Below the pieces are notes generated by a model. The model worked only from the letters and a program-made list of their open reading frames with translations, did not search any database and was not told the origin of the DNA. Both the position numbers and the translations under genes were made by a program. DNA of 42,728 nt from Porphyromonadaceae bacterium UBA4262 (GTDB taxonomy: Bacteria > Bacteroidota > Bacteroidia > Bacteroidales > Muribaculaceae). Shown here piece after piece: positions 1 to 7,517 of this stretch (position 1 is the stretch's first letter; every line of letters begins with the position of its first letter). Location of the stretch: contig DGWI01000030.1 of NCBI GenBank assembly GCA_002396085.1, positions 1-42,728 of the forward strand, read 5' to 3'.

Positions 1-26
1 AGGAATAAGGGCTTTATGTAATTAAG

Positions 27-101
27 TGATTCCGTCGGGAGTCGAGCCCGAGACCCACAGCTTAGAAGGCTGTTGCTCTAATCCAACTGAGCTACGGAAC
101 C
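27..101 (-). tRNA. tRNA-Arg (anticodon TCT)
   Basis: Read on the minus strand, this folds as a complete cloverleaf. The acceptor stem is GGTTCCG paired with CGGAATC (one G-U pair). The D arm is GCTC/GAGC, the anticodon stem is ACAGC/GCTGT, and the T stem is TCGGG/CCCGA with loop CTCGACT. The anticodon loop CTTCTAA places TCT at positions 34-36, so the tRNA reads AGA (and probably AGG) arginine codons. CCA is not encoded. The fold was done by eye. Confidence 0.95.
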
Positions 102-123
102 TAACCACCTTAAAAAACCGGTG

Positions 124-131
124 CAAAGGTA
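124..131 (-). promoter_or_regulatory. Probable -7 element for the tRNA gene
   Basis: On the minus strand this reads TACCTTTG, a match to the Bacteroidetes -7 consensus TAnnTTTG, about 23 bases upstream of the tRNA 5' end. I see no good TTG at the usual distance upstream, so only half of the promoter is supported. A perfect 16-base AT-rich palindrome lies at 163-178, between this site and trxA. Confidence 0.4.
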
Positions 132-219
132 CTATTTTTTAATTGATAATAGGTCATAGAGTATTGAAAATTTTCAATTTCGCCCCAATTTTTCTTTAAA
201 TCAAGGGCTAAACAGTGCC

Positions 220-516
220 TCACATGAACCGCTCGAGTGTCTCCACCATGGTGTCGGCACTGTGAACTCCCGCCTCGCGCCACACGAGTTTGCCTTGCTT
301 GAAAATCATCAGAGTGGGCACTGATTGGATGCCATATTGCATGGCCAGTGCCTCGTTTTGGTCTATGTCGACCTTGATGATGGTGGCGCGATCACCCACA
401 CGGCTCTTGATGTCCTCAAGGATGGGATGCATCGTCTTGCAGGGTCCGCACCAGGTAGCAAACACGTCGACCAGTGTCGGCTTGTCTTGCGTGATGATTT
501 CCTGAAATTTGCTCAT
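220..516 (-). CDS. trxA: Thioredoxin
   Basis: A 98-residue single-domain cytoplasmic thioredoxin, a disulfide reductant for other proteins. The active site WCGPC is near residues 22-26, preceded by the usual VDVFAT strand. The cis-proline motif SVPTLMIF is near residue 65, followed by the C-terminal G-x-L-V strand. The length is normal for a minimal thioredoxin and there is no signal peptide. It is the last gene of a minus-strand run with the DUF4296 lipoprotein and lspA, 37 bases after the previous gene, so it may be co-transcribed. The exact trx paralogue cannot be told from the sequence alone. Confidence 0.92.
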   Translation of the reverse strand: MSKFQEIITQDKPTLVDVFATWCGPCKTMHPILEDIKSRVGDRATIIKVDIDQNEALAMQYGIQSVPTLMIFKQGKLVWREAGVHSADTMVETLERFM

Positions 517-553
517 CTTGATGATGTGTTAAATGCTTATGTTCGAATATCTA

Positions 554-1555
554 CTACTTAGGCAGATGCTGAGAGTTGGGGCTGTGCTCGATGTGTCGCG
601 GATGGCTCGACTTGTTTACGCCTGGCTTGGGACGGAAGGTTGCACGGGCCTCATCGTCGGCTCTGTCACGCAACTCATGTGCGTCGGGCACAGGGCGGGT
701 GGGGTGGGGCAATGCGCTGGCTGGCTTGGCAGGCTCGCCCTGTCGGTTAATTGTCATCTGTGACCCAATCAGCCCATAACTGTTGCGATCCAGATGGGTC
801 CGAACCAATGCAACACTGTCAATCAGTGCCACTGTTTGGGGCTCCATGTTGTAGCGGATGTAGCCATAGATGCGTCGCAACTGGCGCAAACTATCGGTTT
901 GCAGAGCCACCATGTTCCAGTCGGTCACTGTCAACGGACGGGTGACGGTAGTCGTGCCACCGTCGGTGTAGTCGGCTGCCAGGGTCACCGTCATGCCGTG
1001 GGTGTTGCTGGTCACCTTGACGCGCATCAGATACTTGTCACCCGGCTGGTGCTCGGCGTCGGGCTGTACATCCCAGCGCAGTGTGCCCTGCCGCATGCCG
1101 GCGGTGAGCAACCACCAGCGGCGACCTTGCCACACATCGGCGGTGTCGCCATGGTTGGCATAGGTGGTCTGTGAAGGGGTCAGATTGCGCGAGGGTAGCA
1201 TCGACTCGTGTCCAGCACGTTTGCTCAGTTTCTTCTTCTCGTCATCCAACTGCCGCATGGCGCGGTCGCACACATCGACATACACATCCATGTTGTGTCC
1301 ATACCACTCTAGCGAGTGGTCATATAACTCCTGATCCACACCATGCTTGGCAAAGATAGACTGCTTCAGTGCCATGCGTGTCGAGTCGTTGGGAAACTCG
1401 CCATTGTGCGACTCGATGTAGTACTCGGCCTTGTTCAGGTCGACAATGAGGCGTGCCATCTTGTTCTCGCTGATGACATCGTCGGGCGCCTTGTTGCAAG
1501 CCGACAGCACCACAAGCGAAAGCAGAATGCAATATGTCGCACGCAGTACACTCAT
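554..1555 (-). CDS. DUF4296 domain lipoprotein
   Basis: A 333-residue protein. Its N-terminus is a lipoprotein signal with lipobox LSAC, placing the mature cysteine near residue 20. Residues about 25-115 match the DUF4296 pattern of Bacteroidetes: a helical segment with ARLIVDLNKAEYYIE, then YGHNMDVYVDVCDRAM. The rest is less conserved, and its basic, proline-rich tail (after about residue 270) looks unstructured. The function of DUF4296 is not known to me. The start codon overlaps the lspA stop by four bases (1552-1555), implying translational coupling to the enzyme that would process its own lipoprotein signal. Confidence 0.85.
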   Translation of the reverse strand: MSVLRATYCILLSLVVLSACNKAPDDVISENKMARLIVDLNKAEYYIESHNGEFPNDSTRMALKQSIFAKHGVDQELYDHSLEWYGHNMDVYVDVCDRAMRQLDDEKKKLSKRAGHESMLPSRNLTPSQTTYANHGDTADVWQGRRWWLLTAGMRQGTLRWDVQPDAEHQPGDKYLMRVKVTSNTHGMTVTLAADYTDGGTTTVTRPLTVTDWNMVALQTDSLRQLRRIYGYIRYNMEPQTVALIDSVALVRTHLDRNSYGLIGSQMTINRQGEPAKPASALPHPTRPVPDAHELRDRADDEARATFRPKPGVNKSSHPRHIEHSPNSQHLPK

Positions 1556-2235
1556 TCGCGGTTGTCGTTATGGTCGGTGACTTGAGCCTCCTCGGCATTC
1601 ATGTCATGCGACTCGTCGGTCGTCGAGTCGGCTGGAGTCAGATGCTTGGCGTAGAAGATGATGAGCACAATCACACTCACGCTCAAGGCTGCGTCGGCAA
1701 CATTGAAGATGGGCTGGAAAAAGACGAAGTGCTCACCGCCCACCATCGGCATCCATGATGGCCAGTCCCACTCGCACAGGGGGAAATAGAACATGTCCAC
1801 CACGCGCCCATGGAACCATGTGCCGTACCCGCCGTCGGGCGGGAACAACTGGGCCACCTCGGGGAAGGTTGGGGCATTGAAGATCACGCCATAGCAGATG
1901 CAGTCAATCACGTTGCCGGCGGCACCCGCTGTGATGAGGGCAATGCATGTCACATAGCCTCGCGGCAAGTCGGTACGCTTACTGATTTTAATAAGGTAAT
2001 AGACAAAGCCGATAACAGCGATGATGCGGAACCATGTGAGCAACATCTTGCTGCCCAGTTCCATGCCGAATGCCATGCCGTTGTTCTCGATAAAGAGCAG
2101 ACGGAACCACGATGCAATCAGCAGTTCCTCACCATAGTAGAAGTGGGTCTTGACCCAAACCTTCACACACTGGTCGATAATGATAACCGCCACGATGATG
2201 ATCGCGGCGAGCCAACCGTTGGACAAGCGTCTCAT
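1552..2235 (-). CDS. lspA: Lipoprotein signal peptidase (signal peptidase II)
   Basis: A 227-residue inner-membrane aspartyl protease that cleaves prolipoprotein signals after lipid attachment. It has four hydrophobic segments. The family motifs are visible: NNGMAFG near residue 51, GAAGNVIDCICYG near 105 and VVDMFYFP near 145. FNVADAALS near residue 177 supplies the second catalytic aspartate. The loop between the catalytic motifs and the hydrophilic C-terminal tail of about 30 residues make it longer than the usual 160-residue enzyme, as is common in Bacteroidales. It overlaps its neighbours by four bases on each side, forming a tight operon with the DksA-like gene upstream and a lipoprotein downstream. 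Confidence 0.95.
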   Translation of the reverse strand: MRRLSNGWLAAIIIVAVIIIDQCVKVWVKTHFYYGEELLIASWFRLLFIENNGMAFGMELGSKMLLTWFRIIAVIGFVYYLIKISKRTDLPRGYVTCIALITAGAAGNVIDCICYGVIFNAPTFPEVAQLFPPDGGYGTWFHGRVVDMFYFPLCEWDWPSWMPMVGGEHFVFFQPIFNVADAALSVSVIVLIIFYAKHLTPADSTTDESHDMNAEEAQVTDHNDNRE

Positions 2236-2612
2236 CGGCGCATCTTGCGTTGTTGCTCAATCTCCTTGCCCTCGATCGATGTGGTGGCGTGGGGAACGGC
2301 CAACAAGCGGCCCTTGGGGATGAGTTTGCCTGTCACGCGGCAGATGCCATAAGTGCCATTCTCGATGCGACGCAGTGCGGCCTGCAGTTTGTTGATAAAC
2401 TCCAGTTGTCGTTGTGCGCGCTGGCTGGCCTCTTCCTTGCTCAGTGTGTTGGCTCCCTCTTCCATCACCTTGAAGGTGGGGTCTGACTCGTCAACCATGA
2501 TGTTGCCTTTGAGCAAATCATAATTGGCTTGAGCTTGTTCTATCTTCTCGAGGATGATCTGTTTGAACTCCTGCAGTTCCTCGTCGCTGTATCTTACTTT
2601 TTCTTCAGCCAT
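2232..2612 (-). CDS. DksA/TraR-family protein lacking most zinc-finger cysteines
   Basis: A 126-residue protein. The N-terminal helical part (EELQEFKQIILEKIEQAQ) is followed by a coiled-coil-like helix ending in RQLEFINKLQAALRRIENGTYG, the layout of DksA-like transcription factors that reach into the RNA polymerase secondary channel. The C-terminal C4 zinc finger is degenerate. It reads GICRVTGKLIPKGRLLAVPHAT, with only the first cysteine kept and the others replaced, while the fold signature of the family is retained. Direct zinc binding is therefore doubtful. The gene starts the lspA operon and its last four bases overlap lspA. It is likely a regulator, but the target is unknown. Confidence 0.85.
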   Translation of the reverse strand: MAEEKVRYSDEELQEFKQIILEKIEQAQANYDLLKGNIMVDESDPTFKVMEEGANTLSKEEASQRAQRQLEFINKLQAALRRIENGTYGICRVTGKLIPKGRLLAVPHATTSIEGKEIEQQRKMRR

Positions 2613-2679
2613 TGTTCTTAATAAAATATATTATTGAATAATGTGTGATGAACAATTTATCTCCTCATGAATTCCCCGC

Positions 2680-2697
2680 CCCCTCACAGAGGAGGGG
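2680..2697. repeat. Short GC-rich hairpin between ileS and the DksA-like gene
   Basis: CCCCTC and GAGGGG form a six-base-pair stem with a six-base loop. It sits downstream of ileS and upstream of the DksA-like gene. Neither strand has a clear run of T after the stem, so a classical terminator is not convincing. It may be a small intergenic repeat or a weak terminator. Confidence 0.35.
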
Positions 2698-2738
2698 AAA
2701 GGGTAATTCTAGTAATAAAGTCTTAATTCTTAATTAAT

Positions 2739-5700
2739 TCAAGCCTTGTCAACCGTCATGCGCACATTCAGGTCGTCCTTCTCGGCATCGACAGTGTCGT
2801 CGTGGTCAACAGGCTCGGCGGTCACGCTCACAGCCTGCACCTGGGCGGCGATATAGTCGCCATACTTCTCGACGGCGGCAGTCACGCGCTCGTCGGGCTG
2901 CAGACGCACCACCACCTTGTCGGTGATGTCAAAGTTCTTGGCCTTGCGGATGTTCTGGATGCGGTTCACCAGTTCGCGGGCCATACCCTCATTGCGCAGT
3001 TCGTCGGTCAGCGTGATGTCTAGTGCCACGGTCAGGTTGCCCTCGTTAGCCACCAGCCATCCGGGGATGTCCTCGCTGATGACCTCGACATCGGCAAGTT
3101 CGACCACGACGGGTGTACCCTCGATGTCAAAGGTCACTTGCCCGTTCTTCTCCAGGTCGATGATGGCGGGTTGTTCCATTTGCGTCAGGGCGGCGGCCAC
3201 TGCCTTCATGTTCTTGCCCAGTTTCTTGCCCAGCACCTTGAAGTCGGGCTTGACACGCTTGACCAGAATGCCGGCATCGTTGCCCACCAGTTTGATTTCC
3301 TTGACATTGACCTCATTCTTGATGAGTTCGGCTACGGCCTCGAGGTCGGCCTTCTGCTTGTCATCGACAACAGGCACCATGATGCTCGTCAGCGGCTGGC
3401 GCACCTTCAGGTTCTGCTTGCGGCGCAGGGCCAGCACCATCGAGGTTGTGTCCTGTGCCAGTTGCATGCGGCCCTCAAGTTGACTGTCGATGAGTGCCTC
3501 GTTGGGCTCGGGATACAGGGCCAGGTGCACCGACTTCTCGCTGCCGGTGAGGTCGCGGTACAGCCGGTCGGCAAAGAAGGGCGACACGGGTGCCATGAGC
3601 ATCGACACTGTGGTCAAGCACTCGTGCAGGGTCTGATAGGCAGACAACTTGTCGGTGGTCATCTCACCACCCCAGAAGCGTTTGCGATTGAGACGCACAT
3701 ACCAGTTGCTCAGGTGGTCGCCCACAAAGGTGCTGATGGCGCGGGCGGCGCGAGTCGGCTCATAGTCGTCAAGTTCGGCACGCACAGTCTTGACCAGCGT
3801 GTTGAGCAGCGAGATGATCCAGCGGTCAATCTCGGGGCGCTCGTTCATGGGCACCTGTGCAGCGTCGCGGTCGAAGCCATCGACGTTGGCATAAAGGGCA
3901 AAGAACGAGTAGGTATTGTAGAGAGTTCCGAAGAACTTGCGGCTCACTTCAAGCACACCGTCGGTGTCAAACTTCAGGTTGTCCCAGGGCGACGAGTTGC
4001 TGATCATGTACCAGCGCACAGGGTCGCTGCCATAGTCCTCGATGGTCTTGAACGGGTCGACGGCGTTGCCCAGTCGCTTGCTCATCTTGGCACCGTTCTT
4101 GTCCAGCACCAGACCATTGCTGATGACGCTCTTGTACGACACACTGTCGAACACCATCGTGGCGATGGCATGCAGTGTGTAGAACCAGCCACGCGTCTGG
4201 TCCACACCCTCGGCGATGAAGTCGGCAGGGAAGGCACGGCCACTGTCAACCAACTCCTTGTTCTCGAACGGATAGTGTTGCTGGGCGTAAGGCATAGCAC
4301 CGCTGTCAAACCACACGTCAATCAGGTCCAACTCACGCTTCATCGGCTTGCCCGTGGGGCTCACCAGCACGATGTCGTCCACGTATGGGCGGTGGATATC
4401 AATCTTATTGTAATTCTCCTCGCTATAGTCGCCCGGCACGAAGCCCTTGTCGCGATAGGGGTTGCTTGTCATCACGCCTGCTGCCACAGCCTTGTCAATC
4501 TCGTTGTAGAGTTCCTCGATGCTGCCGATGCACAGTTCCTCGCCGTCCTCGCTGCGCCAGATGGGCAGCGGAGTGCCCCAGTAGCGCGAGCGGCTCAGGT
4601 TCCAGTCGTTGAGGTTCTCAAGCCACTTGCCGAAGCGGCCTGTGCCGGTCGACTCGGGCTTCCAGTTGATGGTCTTGTTCAACTCGACCATGCGGTCGCG
4701 GGCTGCGGTGGCACGGATGAACCAACTGTCCAGCGGGTAGTAGAGCACGGGCTTGTCGGTGCGCCAGCAGTGCGGGTAGTTGTGCACATGCTTCTCGATC
4801 TTGAAAGCGGTGCCGGCCTGTTTCATGCGCACGCAGATGTAGACATTCAGGTCCTCGGCCTTGGTTGCGGCCTCTTCGTCATACTTGCCATTCACAGTAT
4901 ACTGTGGGTCGTAGGCGTTCTTGACCCATGCACCGGCATACTCGTTGTACAACTCGACATTGACAAACTTGGCTACGAAGTCCTCGTCCAGGTCATCGAG
5001 TGTGTAGTATTTACCGCTGAAGTCTACCATGGGGCGAGTCTCCAGTTTCTTGTTGATCATGTACAGTGCGGGGATGCCGGCTGCCTTGGCAACAGCGGCA
5101 TCGTCGGCACCGAAGGTCGGTGCGATGTGTACGATGCCCGTACCGTCCTCGGTGGTGACATAGTCGCCGGGGATAACGCGGAAACCGTTGTCGTTGCCCA
5201 CAATCTTGTCGTCAATCTTGTCAACGGGCTTGACCCAGGGGAACAATTGCTCAAAGCGAATGTCAAGCAGGTCGTTGCCGGTGAACTCGCCGATCACCTT
5301 CCAGGGAATCACCTTGTCGCCAGGTTGGTAGTCGGTCAGTGCCTTTTCCTGGCCCTCGGCCTTGAAGTAGGCACTCACGCGTGCCTTGGCCAGCAGGTAG
5401 ATGGCGGGCTGGCCGTTATAGGGGTTGTAACTCTCGACAGCCACATAGTCAATCTTGGGACCGACGCACAGCGCAGTGTTGCTGGGCAGGGTCCACGGCG
5501 TAGTGGTCCATGCCAGGATGGTCAGGTGCTCAAAGCCCGCGTCGGCCTTGTCCATGATGGTGCGCACCACGGGGTGGTCGTTCTTGACCACCGTGAATTG
5601 TGCCGTCACCGTCTGATCCTTGACGTCGCGGTAGCAGCCGGGCATGTTCAACTCGTGCGAACTCAGGCCGGTGCCTGCGGCGGGCGAGTAGGGCTGGATG

Positions 5701-6233
5701 GTGTAGCCCTTGTAGAGCAGACCCTTGTTGTAGAGTTGCTTGAGCAACCACCACAGGGTCTCGATGTAACTGTTCTTGTAGGTGATGTACGGGTCTTTCA
5801 TGTCCACCCAGTAGCCCATGCGGTGGGTCAGGTCTTCCCACTCGCGGGTGTACTTCATCACCTCGCGGCGGCAACTGTCATTATAGTCATCGACGCTGAT
5901 CTTCTTGCCGATGTCCTCCTTAGTGATGCCCAGCGACTTCTCCACACCCAACTCTACGGGCAGGCCATGGGTGTCCCAGCCGGCCTTGCGCAGCACTTGG
6001 TAGCCACGCATGGTCTTGTAGCGGCACACGATGTCCTTGAGCGTGCGGGCCATCACATGGTGGATGCCCGGCATGCCGTTGGCACTGGGCGGACCCTCAT
6101 AGAACACAAACGACGGCGCACCCTCGCGCTCGTCGACGCTTGCATGGAACACGCCCTCGCGGTCCCACATCTCCAGGACTTCCTTGTTGATGTCCGAGAG
6201 GTTAAATCGGTTATATTCGTTGTATTTTTTCAT
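2739..6233 (-). CDS. ileS: Isoleucyl-tRNA synthetase
   Basis: A 1164-residue class I synthetase that charges tRNA-Ile. The N-terminal catalytic signature is PPSANGMPGIHHVMAR (HIGH-equivalent, residues about 49-64). It is followed by the large CP1 editing insertion with WTTTPWTLPSN, then GVDQTRGWFYTLH and the KMSKS loop as GAKMSKRLGN (near residue 715). The anticodon-binding domain and a C-terminal extension with ELRNEGMARELVNRIQNIRK end the protein. That tail, and the lack of a C-terminal cysteine cluster, fit the eukaryote-like (type 2) IleRS form with a DUF5915-like tail; this typing is inferred. The gene is monocistronic or nearly so, behind its own promoter about 30 bases upstream. Confidence 0.97.
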   Translation of the reverse strand: MKKYNEYNRFNLSDINKEVLEMWDREGVFHASVDEREGAPSFVFYEGPPSANGMPGIHHVMARTLKDIVCRYKTMRGYQVLRKAGWDTHGLPVELGVEKSLGITKEDIGKKISVDDYNDSCRREVMKYTREWEDLTHRMGYWVDMKDPYITYKNSYIETLWWLLKQLYNKGLLYKGYTIQPYSPAAGTGLSSHELNMPGCYRDVKDQTVTAQFTVVKNDHPVVRTIMDKADAGFEHLTILAWTTTPWTLPSNTALCVGPKIDYVAVESYNPYNGQPAIYLLAKARVSAYFKAEGQEKALTDYQPGDKVIPWKVIGEFTGNDLLDIRFEQLFPWVKPVDKIDDKIVGNDNGFRVIPGDYVTTEDGTGIVHIAPTFGADDAAVAKAAGIPALYMINKKLETRPMVDFSGKYYTLDDLDEDFVAKFVNVELYNEYAGAWVKNAYDPQYTVNGKYDEEAATKAEDLNVYICVRMKQAGTAFKIEKHVHNYPHCWRTDKPVLYYPLDSWFIRATAARDRMVELNKTINWKPESTGTGRFGKWLENLNDWNLSRSRYWGTPLPIWRSEDGEELCIGSIEELYNEIDKAVAAGVMTSNPYRDKGFVPGDYSEENYNKIDIHRPYVDDIVLVSPTGKPMKRELDLIDVWFDSGAMPYAQQHYPFENKELVDSGRAFPADFIAEGVDQTRGWFYTLHAIATMVFDSVSYKSVISNGLVLDKNGAKMSKRLGNAVDPFKTIEDYGSDPVRWYMISNSSPWDNLKFDTDGVLEVSRKFFGTLYNTYSFFALYANVDGFDRDAAQVPMNERPEIDRWIISLLNTLVKTVRAELDDYEPTRAARAISTFVGDHLSNWYVRLNRKRFWGGEMTTDKLSAYQTLHECLTTVSMLMAPVSPFFADRLYRDLTGSEKSVHLALYPEPNEALIDSQLEGRMQLAQDTTSMVLALRRKQNLKVRQPLTSIMVPVVDDKQKADLEAVAELIKNEVNVKEIKLVGNDAGILVKRVKPDFKVLGKKLGKNMKAVAAALTQMEQPAIIDLEKNGQVTFDIEGTPVVVELADVEVISEDIPGWLVANEGNLTVALDITLTDELRNEGMARELVNRIQNIRKAKNFDITDKVVVRLQPDERVTAAVEKYGDYIAAQVQAVSVTAEPVDHDDTVDAEKDDLNVRMTVDKA

Positions 6234-6262
6234 ATTTCAACACGTGTCTCAAAAACAATCCG

Positions 6263-6293
6263 CAAAATTAGTGCAAGTTGGGCGAAGTGCAAA
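6263..6293 (-). promoter_or_regulatory. ileS promoter (Bacteroidetes type)
   Basis: On the minus strand, TTTG (6290-6293) and TAATTTTG (6263-6270) are separated by exactly 19 bases. This is a full match to the Bacteroidetes -33/-7 consensus. The predicted transcript would start about 25 bases before the ileS ATG. Confidence 0.75.
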
Positions 6294-6360
6294 ATAAAAA
6301 ACAAAGTTTTTCATTTTTACTTTCTAAACACTACCTTATTTCGAGCGTCATCACCCTCAA

Positions 6361-6546
6361 CATAGTGTCGCCGCCTCCCTAGTGGGGTGCAAAGCGGCAG
6401 CCACAACATATTGTATAATATTCCATATTGCGATGATTCTTTTAATGACATGAGGGTGTCCAATAAGCGAGTCTCTCACGCTGCTTCCCATCCTTGATGC
6501 GGTGTGCTCCAGCTCGATGTAGATGTGCTTGGTGAAACTGTTTCAT
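6361..6546 (-). pseudogene. Possible remnant of a C-terminal coding segment
   Basis: The minus strand is open without stops from about 6546 to a TGA at 6361. It reads through segments such as FTKHIYIELEHTASRMGSS and VRDSLIGHPHVIKRI, with protein-like composition, but there is no start codon and the frame is closed upstream. It may be the tail of a lost gene or transposase beside the MITE-like element. I do not recognise the family, and a chance open frame is possible. Confidence 0.2.
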
Positions 6547-6581
6547 CAAACCAGTTGGTAGAATTAAAATGTTTAAAAAAT

Positions 6582-7012
6582 GGGAAACTATATACCTGTT
6601 GTCCCCGATTATAGTAATATCGCTGAAAGCGATTGATTTGAGTAACCGGGGGTGGAACGTAGTGACACCCCCGGATAGAATGCTATCAATTATCCTCGCT
6701 GAAAGCGAGCATTTGGATAATCTTGGCTACACTCGCAATTGATGCAAGCATCATTGCGCTCGTTTGCACAAGATTTAGATAATCTTGGCGGCGCCTCAGC
6801 ATTGCTCGAGCAAGCTCGGCACTGCATTCGGCTTGCACAAGATTTGGTTGCGCTACAAGGTGCTCGCTTGCAGCGAGGTAGTTAGTTTACCAGTAACCGA
6901 AGGTGTCGCTTCGCTCCACCCTCGGTTACTTAAATTGTCGCCTTCGGCGACGATACTCTATGCGGTTAACAAACCTATTTCATCTACTGGGGACAACAGG
7001 TATTTAGTTCCC
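6582..7012. mobile_element. MITE-like hairpin element, copy 1
   Basis: A 431-base non-coding element bounded by inverted repeats of about 24 bases. The left end is GGGAAACTATATACCTGTTG plus TCCCC (6582-6606). The right end (6989-7012) is its reverse complement with one mismatch and one base gap. Inside is a chain of perfect hairpins: TCGCT/AGCGA (6620-6632), CCGGGGGTG/CACCCCCGG (6646-6674), CTCGCT/AGCGAG (6695-6709 and again 6863-6877), the palindrome TTGCTCGAGCAA (6802-6813), a stem at 6894-6928, and GTCGCC/GGCGAC (6937-6951). No target-site duplication is obvious. A shorter, reversed copy lies at 11785-12003. It is probably a non-autonomous element moved by a transposase encoded elsewhere. 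Confidence 0.7.
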
Positions 7013-7441
7013 TTCCTTTATATTATAAACATAAAAGTAACTGGAATCTAATTGCTCGGTTGGCAAAAAGTAATAGTTTTCCACAGGAATATACATTGTA
7101 TTACCTTTTATGATAACAGGGGTTTGTAATTCGGATGTGCTAAATTCATATTCCCATCCATAAGAGGCATTAATGATAACTGGATGAAAAACCCATTTAA
7201 GAAAAAAGTCTTGCCGAGTTACAAATACATAATCGTTAGTGAAATCAATCAAATCTACGTTGTCTTCTTCTCTGAAAACATTATGAATAGTTTGCCAAAC
7301 TGAGTGCAAAGTATCTTGAATAGATTTGTCTAGTTCAGTAAATCTGATTGTTCGGGACGTTTTTTCTATTTTTGAACAAGATCTACTGAACAAGCAAACA
7401 CAAACAATTACAATAACAATGATTGCTAGTATCTTTTTCAT
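7004..7441 (-). CDS. AT-rich hypothetical protein with N-terminal membrane anchor
   Basis: A 145-residue protein of unknown function. Residues 1-18 are a strongly hydrophobic stretch (ILAIIVIVIVCVCLF) followed by SRSCSK, so it is either an anchored or an exported protein. The remainder is soluble and rich in aromatic and acidic residues. Base composition is clearly more AT-rich than the surrounding genes, suggesting horizontal acquisition. Its last two codons and stop (7004-7012) lie inside the right inverted repeat of the MITE-like element, so the present C-terminus was probably created by that insertion. The original protein may have been longer. Confidence 0.6.
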   Translation of the reverse strand: MKKILAIIVIVIVCVCLFSRSCSKIEKTSRTIRFTELDKSIQDTLHSVWQTIHNVFREEDNVDLIDFTNDYVFVTRQDFFLKWVFHPVIINASYGWEYEFSTSELQTPVIIKGNTMYIPVENYYFLPTEQLDSSYFYVYNIKEGN

Positions 7442-7517
7442 AAGTCAAACCTATTGGCGGAATTATAGCGTTTAAAAAGATATTTGGATGGTTGTGAATG
7501 GCTTAAGCGCATGTGGA

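Noticed and set aside
3138..6365. Very long open frame (1075 codons) on the plus strand
   Set aside because: It is antisense to ileS, whose motifs are unambiguous. The frame is open because of codon bias, and its translation (many H, V, Q, no domains) is not protein-like.
6785..7051. Small frame in MITE copy 1, with a similar frame at 11776-11988
   Set aside because: The two translations resemble each other only because both lie in copies of the same hairpin element. Conservation follows the stems rather than codon positions.
7446..7453. -7-like TAGGTTTG upstream of the AT-rich orphan gene
   Set aside because: It lies only about five bases before the ATG and has no -33 partner.
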